From Flavobacteriaceae bacterium (GTDB lineage: Bacteria; Bacteroidota; Bacteroidia; Flavobacteriales; Flavobacteriaceae), in the NCBI GenBank assembly GCA_019752245.1, contig JAIEMH010000078.1, positions 1-14,485 on the forward strand: DNA of 14,485 nucleotides, written 5' to 3'. The notes under the pieces were generated by a model. It worked only from the letters and a program-made list of their open reading frames with translations. It had not been told where the DNA came from and made no database searches. The translations under genes were made by a program, and so were the position numbers. How positions within the stretch are numbered: the first letter of the stretch is position 1; each line of letters opens with the position of its first letter. Of this stretch, positions 7,817 to 14,424 are shown piece by piece.

Positions 7817-7851
7817 GTTTTTTTACTTGAAATATTTTTCAACAAAAAAAC
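7817..7851. repeat. AT-rich inverted repeat after the PAS gene
   Basis: GTTTTTTT (7817-7824) pairs with AAAAAAAC (7844-7851) and, inside it, TTGAAA (7827-7832) pairs with TTTCAA (7837-7842) around TATT. The T arm comes first and no T run follows, so it does not have standard intrinsic terminator form. It may still shape the 3' end of the PAS transcript. Confidence 0.4.
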
Positions 7852-7871
7852 AAAACATTGATCCTTTTTTC

Positions 7872-7879
7872 TACTTTTG
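7872..7879 (+). promoter_or_regulatory. Possible -7 promoter element of the SGNH-MBOAT operon
   Basis: TACTTTTG matches TAnnTTTG and is followed by C, as in many flavobacterial promoters. It would leave an approximately 90-base leader before the ATG at 7974, longer than for other genes here. Confidence 0.4.
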
Positions 7880-7973
7880 CGTGAAATTTACAATCGCTTA
7901 ACACAATAAAATTAATTTAATATTGTTTGTGATTTTAGAAGGTTTTAGCAAACATTTTATCTTTAAAAGTTTA

Positions 7974-9539
7974 ATGAATAACTGTAGAAAAGTCATCACC
8001 CTAATTTTAGTAGTTACTGTTATTCAATTGACATTATCCATTTTTTCAAGCGAGTTTATAGACTATTATCCTTCGTTCAAAAATGTACATTTACTTTCGG
8101 ATATTATTGTAAAAGAAAAATCCAAAAACAATCTTATAAAGGACGCCAAAAAACCCAATACTAACACAGTAGACGGAATTGTTATAAACGATTTTGATGC
8201 CTATGTTAAAAAAGGGACTTTGGTTCGTTTTAATGCCGACACGTTACAGCCAGCTTTAACAAAATTCAACGAGAAACTAATTGCTTTGTCTGAAGGCAAA
8301 AATGTAAAAATTAGAATTGCATGGTTTGGCGATAGTCAAATAGAAGGTGATTTTATCACCCAAGACATTAGAAGATTACTTCAAAATTATTTTGGCGCAC
8401 AAAAAGGCGTTGGATTTGTGCCAATAACATCTGTTTCTTCCGATTTTAGAAAAACAGCCAAATTGTTTGCTACCGGTGATATAAAAGCAGATAATTTTAA
8501 AAAAATGGATGGAAATTCCAGTTTATTCTTTTCGGGATATTCTTTTTTTAGCAATGATTTATCAGTTGATTTTACAGATAATACGTCCAAAAATCAAATT
8601 TCTCAAAAATGGTTGCTTTACGGAAAAGGAGATTCTATTGCTGTAAAAATTAAAGATTCTATTAGAAAATATCCAGCAGATAAAAGTTTCAACAAAATAT
8701 TAATCAACAGTTCGGCATCCAATAAAGTAGCATTCAGTATTTCGTCTAAAAAAACTCCTATCTATGGCGTTTCTTCCGAACCAATATCGGGAATAGTCCT
8801 AGACAATTTTTCATTTAGAGGCATCACAGGTGTAGAACTAAAAAAACTGAACAGCGAATTACTAGCAGAAATCAACAAATCGGGTTATTATGATCTGATC
8901 GTTTTTCAATACGGTGTCAATTTAATGTTCAAGCCCAACGATACTAATTATGAGTATTATTACCGCGCCATGCGACCGGTTTTAAAGAAATTTAAGAACA
9001 ACATGCCAAACACCGAATTTTTAATGTTCAGTTGTTCTGACAGAGCATTCAATTATGACGGAGAATGGAAAACCGCAGTGGGAATTGATTCACTAATCAA
9101 CACGCAAGCACGATTGGCTTATGACAATGACATTCCGTTTTATAATTTTTATAATTCTATTGGCGGAAAAGGCACCGTTGTAAAATGGGCAGACAGTACA
9201 CTTCAATTGGCCAATAAAGATTATATTCACTTTAACTTTAGAGGCGCTAAAATTGCTGCCAAAACTATTTATGGCGCGATCATTCACGATTATGAAAAGG
9301 CAGTAAAATTGAAAAAAGCCAACAAACCTTTAGCAGCTCCAAAACCAATTGACAAAAAACCAATTGACAAAAAGCCAATTGACAAAAAGCCAATCGAGAA
9401 AAACATTGTTGAAAAAGAAACGTTGCGCGCTAAATCCAATGTGCCAAAAATAGTGCCGCCAAAAACAGACTCGTCAAAATCTAAAGTTATAAAAGAAATA
9501 GAAGGCAAAGCTAACACTAAAAAAATCGATTCTTTATGA
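7974..9539 (+). CDS. Membrane-anchored SGNH/GDSL-fold protein, putative O-acyltransferase or esterase
   Basis: A 521-residue envelope protein whose active domain probably faces the periplasm. The ATG at 7974 gives a single N-terminal hydrophobic anchor (about 6-23). TTG 7923 and GTG 7929 are in-frame alternatives, but they add a Phe-rich extension before the anchor. SGNH landmarks: FGDSQIEGDF with nucleophile S121, GITG near 282-286 as block II, YGVNLMF (313-319) as the Asn block, and DYIHF with D416 and H419. The spacing and the TQDIRRLLQNYFG helix after the Ser resemble the PatB/Ape1-type proteins acting on O-acetylated peptidoglycan, and the second SGNH protein at 11030-12259. From about residue 450 a Lys/Pro-rich tail follows, including four PIDKK-like repeats. 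The stop overlaps the MBOAT start (ATGA), implying translational coupling and a joint function. Transferase versus esterase cannot be decided from sequence. Confidence 0.85.
   Translation: MNNCRKVITLILVVTVIQLTLSIFSSEFIDYYPSFKNVHLLSDIIVKEKSKNNLIKDAKKPNTNTVDGIVINDFDAYVKKGTLVRFNADTLQPALTKFNEKLIALSEGKNVKIRIAWFGDSQIEGDFITQDIRRLLQNYFGAQKGVGFVPITSVSSDFRKTAKLFATGDIKADNFKKMDGNSSLFFSGYSFFSNDLSVDFTDNTSKNQISQKWLLYGKGDSIAVKIKDSIRKYPADKSFNKILINSSASNKVAFSISSKKTPIYGVSSEPISGIVLDNFSFRGITGVELKKLNSELLAEINKSGYYDLIVFQYGVNLMFKPNDTNYEYYYRAMRPVLKKFKNNMPNTEFLMFSCSDRAFNYDGEWKTAVGIDSLINTQARLAYDNDIPFYNFYNSIGGKGTVVKWADSTLQLANKDYIHFNFRGAKIAAKTIYGAIIHDYEKAVKLKKANKPLAAPKPIDKKPIDKKPIDKKPIEKNIVEKETLRAKSNVPKIVPPKTDSSKSKVIKEIEGKANTKKIDSL
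9345..9404 (+). repeat. 15-bp in-frame tandem repeat coding for PIDKK
   Basis: Four consecutive 15-base units start at 9345, 9360, 9375 and 9390. The consensus is CCAATTGACAAAAAG: units 2 and 3 are identical, unit 1 differs at one base and unit 4 at several. The repeat encodes PIDKK three times, then PIEKN, in the C-terminal tail of the SGNH protein. Copy-number change by slippage would keep the reading frame. Confidence 0.93.
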
Positions 9540-11014
9540 TAAATATTGATTGGAATAGTGTTCAAAAGCAGCTTTTGTATGATGCACACAATCCGTTGTT
9601 GTTTAATAATGGGTTTTTTGTGTATTTCATGGTGGCGTTCATTTTGTTTTATTATTTGTTCCGAAAAAACTACAAGCACAGAGCCATTATTTTAACCTTG
9701 TTTTCGTTGTATTTTTTCTATAAAGCCAGCGGAAGCTTTGTTGCAATAGTAATTTTATCTGCTTTTTTTAATTTTGGTATTTCCAATTTAATTTTTAAAG
9801 CAAAGAAGAAATCACTCAAGCAATTTTTTCTTTTTTGGAGTGTTGTTTTCAATCTCGGACTGCTATTTTACTTCAAATACACGAATTTTTTTATTGATTT
9901 AGTCAATAACTTTACTGTTTTAAAATTTGATCCGCTTCATATTCTTTTACCAATTGGAATTTCGTTTTTTACGTTCGAAAACCTAAGCTATACTATTGAT
10001 GTCTATCGTGGAGAAATTGAACCCGAAAAGAAAATTGTAAATTACTTATTGTTCTTATCATTTTTTCCAAAACTAGTAATGGGACCAATCGTTAGAGCAT
10101 CCGATTTTATTCCGCAATTAAAGAAAGAATATTTTGTAAGTGATTCCGATTTTTCTAAAGGATTTTATCTAATTGTAACGGGACTAATCAAGAAACTCAT
10201 CATCTCCGATTATATATCGGTCAATCTAGTAAACTATGTTTTTGATGGACCAAATTTGCACAATGGCTTCGAATGTTTGATGGCTTTATATGGATATGCC
10301 ATTGTAATTTATTGCGATTTTAGCGGATATAGCGACGTTGCTATAGGAATTTCCAAATGGATGGGAATCACTATTCCAACTAACTTCTTATCGCCTTACC
10401 AAAGTAAATCGGTTAGTGAATTTTGGCGAAGATGGCACATTTCATTATCTAGCTGGCTTCGCGATTACCTATATATTTCAATGGGCGGTAATAGAAAAGG
10501 AAAATTCAGAACCAATGTAAACTTATTTTTAACCATGTTAATAGGCGGTTTTTGGCACGGAGCAAGTTTAAATTTCATTATTTGGGGTGCATTACACGGC
10601 ATCGGATTAGCAATAAACAAACTTTGGAACACTCTTTTTGGTAAATTTAGAATTTTGCCTAAAGTGGTAGCAAACTTTTTATTTGCACTAATTACCTTTC
10701 ACTTTGTGTGTTTTTGTTGGATTTTCTTTAAAGCCAGTAACCTAGATACTGCTTTACAATTCATACACCAAATTGTATATCAATTTACATTTGATGGTGC
10801 CTACGAGTATTTTGAAAATTACAAATATGTAGTTATTATGATAGCAATTGGATTTTCAATTCACATTATACCAGACAGTTTTCAAGAGAAAATTATAGAA
10901 AGACAAAAACGTTTTCCTTTGGTGTATTACGTGGTTGTAATGATGTTATTTATAACCTTATATTCTTTCTTTAAAAGTGCCGAGCCAGTGATGCCCATCT
11001 ATTTGCAGTTTTAA
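9536..11014 (+). CDS. MBOAT-family membrane O-acyltransferase (AlgI/PatA/DltB-like)
   Basis: A 492-residue polytopic inner-membrane protein that should move acyl groups, probably acetyl, from a cytoplasmic donor across the membrane for transfer to an extracytoplasmic polymer. About ten or more hydrophobic segments are visible. Family landmarks: LPIGISFFTFENLSYTIDVY (138-157), FPKLVMGPIVR (177-187), YCDFSGYSDVAIGIS (259-273), FWRRWHISLSSWLRDYLY (296-313), GGN near 317-319, and GGFWHGASLNFIIWGALHG (337-355) with the presumed catalytic H341 and second conserved H354. The C-terminus MPIYLQF fits the FIYFQF-like ending of this family. It overlaps the upstream SGNH gene by four bases and faces a second SGNH gene, the usual company of MBOAT enzymes that modify peptidoglycan, alginate or teichoic acids. 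Teichoic acid is unlikely in a Gram-negative; peptidoglycan or an exopolysaccharide is more plausible. Confidence 0.93.
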   Translation: MINIDWNSVQKQLLYDAHNPLLFNNGFFVYFMVAFILFYYLFRKNYKHRAIILTLFSLYFFYKASGSFVAIVILSAFFNFGISNLIFKAKKKSLKQFFLFWSVVFNLGLLFYFKYTNFFIDLVNNFTVLKFDPLHILLPIGISFFTFENLSYTIDVYRGEIEPEKKIVNYLLFLSFFPKLVMGPIVRASDFIPQLKKEYFVSDSDFSKGFYLIVTGLIKKLIISDYISVNLVNYVFDGPNLHNGFECLMALYGYAIVIYCDFSGYSDVAIGISKWMGITIPTNFLSPYQSKSVSEFWRRWHISLSSWLRDYLYISMGGNRKGKFRTNVNLFLTMLIGGFWHGASLNFIIWGALHGIGLAINKLWNTLFGKFRILPKVVANFLFALITFHFVCFCWIFFKASNLDTALQFIHQIVYQFTFDGAYEYFENYKYVVIMIAIGFSIHIIPDSFQEKIIERQKRFPLVYYVVVMMLFITLYSFFKSAEPVMPIYLQF

Positions 11015-11038
11015 TAGTAGTAAAGAAAACTAATTTTT
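11007..11038 (+). terminator. Weak candidate terminator between convergent MBOAT and SGNH genes
   Basis: AGTTTT (11007-11012) and AAAACT (11026-11031) form a short AT-rich stem followed by AATTTTT. It overlaps the ends of both genes. The stem is weak, so this is a tentative call. Confidence 0.25.
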
Positions 11039-12259
11039 AAGCATAAATTTATTCCAAACTTTAGCGAAAGCGTCTGCAAATAAAGTTCCCTGAAGTACAT
11101 AACCTTCTCGAGAAAAATGCACTAAATCGCTACGCAAAAGCTGCGTAGATTTCCAAACTTTAGCACCTTCTAAACCGCGACTAACGTTGAATAAGTCCCA
11201 ACATACAACATTGTTGTCATTAGAAAATTGAAGTAGAGCATCGGTAATAACTTCTAAAGATTTATTCGGACTCATTTTCTTAAAATAAGAAACAGGCGGA
11301 GTTGTAAGTAGTATGCAGGCATTTGGAGAAATCATGCGAATTTTAGTAATCATAATATTTACATCATCAAGAAAAGCTTCGGCTTTCAAATTTGGATCTT
11401 GCGCTTCATTTGTTCCTAACGAAATAATGTAACAATCAGCATTTAAGTTTTTGAGTTGTTGCCAAAATCTTGATGTTTTATTGTAATCAGAATATTTTGC
11501 ACCATTAGCGCCAATGCTATGATATATAATCCCAGATGTTTCTTTTTTTTCTAAAGAAGCACCAAAAAACTGAATGGTATCTGTAGTGGGAAAAGTCAAT
11601 TTGAATCCAGAGGTAGCCGATTTTAAATTAAATTCAGCATAATTGGGAGCAACATCATAACAAATATTTTCAGTTTGATTATCATTATATTCAAACGCCA
11701 ATTCAGAGATTGCTCCGCCCATAAACAGTTTTACTTTGTCAAAACTATTCCTCACGCCATTTATAGAACGTAAATCTAAATTAAATTCTGGATGTATACC
11801 CTGCGATGCAATTCCAAAGGCAGAAACGCCACAAGATATAAGCGTATCAACACGAGCAACACGATTGTTTTTCCAACTGCTTTTAGAACTTGAGATGATA
11901 TCATAAGGCGCATTGGTTTTGGCTACTTGATACGGAAAAACCAACCCACGTCCGGCATTGCCAAAATAACTTTGCAATTCAGTTCTAATAACCGAAGTTT
12001 CCAAATCGGCTTGAATATGCGAATCACCAATATGAACAAAGACAGCATTTTCTTGACTAAAATGTTTTATCTTATACAATTTAGCCAAAAGTGGATTCAT
12101 AGAATTGGTATTGATAAAACTATTTTTAGAAACGTCAATTTTGTTTGATATTGTAGAATCTATTCCTTTTATGTTCCAATTTTCTAATTGTTGCGCATTG
12201 ATTTGCATCGTTATAAATGATGTAAAAGCAACTGCCAAAAGTGTTTTTTTTGAAAACAT
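11030..12259 (-). CDS. Secreted SGNH/GDSL hydrolase resembling peptidoglycan O-acetylesterases
   Basis: A 409-residue exported protein with a signal peptide (1 to about 22, ending INAQ). It has a complete SGNH set: HIGDSHIQAD with nucleophile S80, SIGANGAKY (248-256) as the Gly block, ISLGTNEAQ (279-287) with N284, and SDLVHFSREGY with D378 and H381. The combination of GDSH, NGA, GTNEA and DxxHFxxEGY is like the Ape1/PatB-type enzymes known to remove or transfer acetyl on peptidoglycan. It shares with the SGNH protein at 7974-9539 the segment after the Ser (IR..LQ.YFG then G..F.P), so the two are probably distant paralogues; this one lacks the membrane anchor and Lys-rich tail and has the more canonical active site. 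It converges on the MBOAT gene with 15 bases between stops. My best guess is an esterase acting on the polymer modified by its neighbours, with moderate confidence. Confidence 0.87.
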   Translation of the reverse strand: MFSKKTLLAVAFTSFITMQINAQQLENWNIKGIDSTISNKIDVSKNSFINTNSMNPLLAKLYKIKHFSQENAVFVHIGDSHIQADLETSVIRTELQSYFGNAGRGLVFPYQVAKTNAPYDIISSSKSSWKNNRVARVDTLISCGVSAFGIASQGIHPEFNLDLRSINGVRNSFDKVKLFMGGAISELAFEYNDNQTENICYDVAPNYAEFNLKSATSGFKLTFPTTDTIQFFGASLEKKETSGIIYHSIGANGAKYSDYNKTSRFWQQLKNLNADCYIISLGTNEAQDPNLKAEAFLDDVNIMITKIRMISPNACILLTTPPVSYFKKMSPNKSLEVITDALLQFSNDNNVVCWDLFNVSRGLEGAKVWKSTQLLRSDLVHFSREGYVLQGTLFADAFAKVWNKFMLKN

Positions 12260-12327
12260 TAGAAACCTAATTTTTAATTATAGCAAACAAAGAATATGCC
12301 TTTTTTGGCAAATTTTGTAAAGGGTTT

Positions 12328-12335
12328 CAAAGATA
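12328..12335 (-). promoter_or_regulatory. Predicted -7 promoter element of the second SGNH gene
   Basis: The minus strand reads TATCTTTG, an exact TAnnTTTG match, 68 bases before the ATG at 12259. TTG triplets occur 9 and 24 bases upstream, neither at ideal spacing. Confidence 0.4.
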
Positions 12336-12363
12336 GTTTTTTTACAACTATTTTTTTTACAAT
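12334..12363. repeat. Two-copy 15-bp AT-rich tandem repeat
   Basis: TAGTTTTTTTACAAC (12334-12348) and TATTTTTTTTACAAT (12349-12363) match at 13 of 15 positions. They lie just upstream of the -7 box of the second SGNH gene. Confidence 0.6.
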
Positions 12364-12374
12364 TTAACTTAAAC

Positions 12375-12406
12375 AAAAAAGCCATCCGTTGCTAAGGATG
12401 GCTTTT
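12375..12406 (-). terminator. Rho-independent terminator of the Bax inhibitor-1-like gene
   Basis: AAAAGCCATCC (12377-12387) pairs perfectly with GGATGGCTTTT (12396-12406), eight-base loop. On the minus strand the stem ends in a T run. It lies about 20 bases beyond the stop codon at 12427. Confidence 0.93.
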
Positions 12407-12426
12407 AGATGTATTTTATAAAAAAA

Positions 12427-13179
12427 TTATTTTCTATTCAATTTAGAGAGTAGTCTCAAGAATTCAATGTAAAGCCAAACTAGCGTAATCATTAATCCCA
12501 TTGCGCCATACCATTCCATGTATTTTGGCATTTTTTGTTGCGCACCTTTTTCTATTTGATCAAAGTCTAAAAACAAGTTTAAAGCTGCTATTACAATCAC
12601 AAAAACGCTAATACCAATACTTATCATAGAATTTCCATAATGAACAGGCTGAAAGCTTGTAAACATAGTCAGCAACCACGAGATTAAATAATAGACTCCA
12701 ATGGCAAGTGTTGCAGCAATAACAACCGATTTAAATTTTTCAGTAACCTGAACAATGTTGTATTTGTATAATGCAAAGCATACTAAAAAAGTTACAAAAG
12801 TTGCACCAACAGCTTGAATAACAATTCCAGGATACATTACTTCAAAAATTGCCGAAATACCACCAATGAATAAGCCTTCAAATACCGCATAAGCTGGAGC
12901 TAAATAGGTAGAAAGATGCGGTTTGAATGTAGAAACCAAAACCAATAGCATACCAATAATAGCACCGCCAATTACCAAAAGCATTGGATTATAACCACTA
13001 TATGCCAATGTCCAAGTACCAAAAGCACTGGCAACAAGCAACATCAAAAGAATAAAGCTCTTGTTTATTGTTCCAGCAACAGTCATCGATTCACTATAAT
13101 CAATAACAGTTGCATAATCATTTGCAGACGAAGTGTTGCTAAATGTTTTAGTTCTAAAAAAAGGATTTTTCGATTCCAT
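12427..13179 (-). CDS. Bax inhibitor-1/YccA-type multi-pass membrane protein
   Basis: A 250-residue integral membrane protein with a polar N-terminal tail (1-38) and seven hydrophobic segments at about 40-58, 66-84, 95-114, 120-138, 150-171, 183-203 and 223-243. The segment LFLDFDQIEKGAQQ (202-215), with paired D205 and D207 in the sixth helix region, and the ending WLYIEFLRLLSKL are characteristic of the Bax inhibitor-1-like family found in Bacteroidetes. A structurally studied bacterial relative (B. subtilis YetJ) is a pH-sensitive calcium leak channel gated by an aspartate pair; a similar role is possible here but is not shown. The gene is monocistronic, with its own promoter element and a strong terminator at each border. 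The ATG start follows an A/T-rich leader with no Shine-Dalgarno sequence. Confidence 0.92.
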   Translation of the reverse strand: MESKNPFFRTKTFSNTSSANDYATVIDYSESMTVAGTINKSFILLMLLVASAFGTWTLAYSGYNPMLLVIGGAIIGMLLVLVSTFKPHLSTYLAPAYAVFEGLFIGGISAIFEVMYPGIVIQAVGATFVTFLVCFALYKYNIVQVTEKFKSVVIAATLAIGVYYLISWLLTMFTSFQPVHYGNSMISIGISVFVIVIAALNLFLDFDQIEKGAQQKMPKYMEWYGAMGLMITLVWLYIEFLRLLSKLNRK

Positions 13180-13201
13180 TTAAAAATTGTTTTTAGTTGT
13201 T

Positions 13202-13209
13202 CAAATATA
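13202..13209 (-). promoter_or_regulatory. Predicted -7 promoter element of the Bax inhibitor-1-like gene
   Basis: The minus strand reads TATATTTG, an exact TAnnTTTG match, 22 bases before the ATG at 13179. It is directly preceded by the TTAGAAAGAAAAAG element that also occurs at 14408-14424. Confidence 0.55.
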
Positions 13210-13223
13210 CTTTTTCTTTCTAA
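13207..13223 (-). repeat. 17-bp promoter-side direct repeat, copy 1
   Basis: ATACTTTTTCTTTCTAA on the plus strand occurs here and again at 14408-14424 without mismatch. In this copy it overlaps and extends upstream of the -7 box of the Bax inhibitor-1-like gene. Confidence 0.8.
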
Positions 13224-13226
13224 ATG

Positions 13227-13270
13227 AAAAAAGGATTACTAAAATATTTAACTATTTCTGTAATCCTTTT
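13227..13270 (-). terminator. Rho-independent terminator of the propeller lipoprotein gene
   Basis: AAAAGGATTAC (13229-13239) pairs perfectly with GTAATCCTTTT (13260-13270). On the minus strand the stem is followed by additional T residues. It lies about 50 bases past the lipoprotein stop codon. Confidence 0.88.
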
Positions 13271-13320
13271 GTTTCTATTTAAATGCAATACTATACAATA
13301 ACTAAATAAACATCATTTTA

Positions 13321-14304
13321 CTAATCTATATAGATACATTTAAACTGTTCATCTACATTGTTCTGGATAAGTAAAACGTTATCTTTAAATACTTTTTGAA
13401 AAGTAGTATTGTTTAAATCACCATCTTCGGTCATTATATAGGCCGAGTTGTTTTTAAATTTAGCATTTTCTATTCTTGAATAAGTATAAGCAGCTGTTGG
13501 AGATGGAAGGGTATAAAAAACAGTTCCGTTTTTATAAACATACAAATCATTTACGGCATAAACAGCTCCAGTATCAAAACACATTTCATAAGTTGGAATC
13601 ATTACTGAAAGATTGGTTGTCAAATTTGTTTGTGTATTGTTAGTAATGTTTTTATAAAAACCATCCACATTGGTTCTTCCATATACATAAACTTCTGCTG
13701 CGTTAGCATTAATACCCCAAAAATAGGTTCCGTTTATATAATAACCCGAAATAACGCTTCCGCCAGATTCTCTTGCATTAGTAATATAAACAGTAGTGTT
13801 CATTACTTTTAGCCCTATTAAATGATAGGGTTCTGAAGTAAAGGAATCAACAATGTGTTTTATTCCATTTTTCCAATAAACTAAATCGTATGTGTTAGGT
13901 GATACATTTGTGTTTTGAGTTATTCCTGCAAAATAAACATCATTATTACTGTCAATATCCATTGTAGATATAGTTGCAATTTCTGTTGGTGTAGAAAAAG
14001 CGTCAGTTAAATTGGTAAGTACATTGTTTTTCCAATACAATGTTTTTCCAACTCCATTATTCCCAGAACCAAGAATGTGAACATCATTATTTCTAACAAT
14101 TAATGTGTCAGCACTTGACGTTGCAAAACCAGCGTCTGTTAGTGAGACAAAGGTATTATTTATCCAATAACTGGCATGGTTTGCTTTAGAGCCAGATACA
14201 TAGACGTCGTCATTAAATGTAGTTCTTTCAATTTCATCAGAAGAACAAGAGATCAATAATAGTATAATAGAGCTAAAAAATAATTTTAAAAGATTCTTTT
14301 TCAT
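13321..14304 (-). CDS. Lipoprotein with about seven propeller-like repeats, function unknown
   Basis: A 327-residue predicted lipoprotein: basic start, hydrophobic core and lipobox LISC with lipidated C20. The residues after the Cys (SSDEIE) are Ser/acidic, like the surface-export signal reported for flavobacterial lipoproteins, so the outer face of the outer membrane is plausible. The rest is a repeated pattern of a strand such as DVYVSG, a Gly/Ser/Asn turn, then YWKNG or YWINN and a strand with LTD. Strand starts fall near 33, 73, 121, 171, 203, 248 and 288, about 32-50 residues apart, suggesting a seven-bladed beta-propeller. The protein is rich in Asn and Thr. No catalytic motif is seen; a binding or adhesion role is a guess. 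It has its own terminator, and a possible promoter with a long leader lies near 14403-14424. Confidence 0.85.
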   Translation of the reverse strand: MKKNLLKLFFSSIILLLISCSSDEIERTTFNDDVYVSGSKANHASYWINNTFVSLTDAGFATSSADTLIVRNNDVHILGSGNNGVGKTLYWKNNVLTNLTDAFSTPTEIATISTMDIDSNNDVYFAGITQNTNVSPNTYDLVYWKNGIKHIVDSFTSEPYHLIGLKVMNTTVYITNARESGGSVISGYYINGTYFWGINANAAEVYVYGRTNVDGFYKNITNNTQTNLTTNLSVMIPTYEMCFDTGAVYAVNDLYVYKNGTVFYTLPSPTAAYTYSRIENAKFKNNSAYIMTEDGDLNNTTFQKVFKDNVLLIQNNVDEQFKCIYID

Positions 14305-14402
14305 AATGAGGTTTTTTTATTAGATGCAAAAAACAATAAAGGTTGCGTTAAATGTGTTTAAATTTTTCGATTTAGTTTTTAATTATTTATTTTCTTGATT
14401 AA

Positions 14403-14424
14403 GAAACATACTTTTTCTTTCTAA
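14403..14424 (-). promoter_or_regulatory. Possible promoter of the lipoprotein gene with 17-bp repeat, copy 2
   Basis: The minus strand reads TATGTTTC (14403-14410), seven of eight positions of TAnnTTTG, directly preceded by the same TTAGAAAGAAAAAG element (14408-14424) found at the promoter of the Bax inhibitor-1-like gene. It would give a leader of about 95 bases. The sequence between it and the start codon shows no better candidate. Confidence 0.35.

Noticed and set aside
9290..9679. 129-codon minus-strand open frame with FLSIG repeats
   Set aside because: It is the antisense image of the PIDKK tandem repeat and the SGNH/MBOAT junction; no family features.
12299..12310. GCC-TTTTTT-GGC hairpin in the leader of the second SGNH gene as a regulatory element or terminator
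   Set aside because: Only three base pairs; too weak to support a call.
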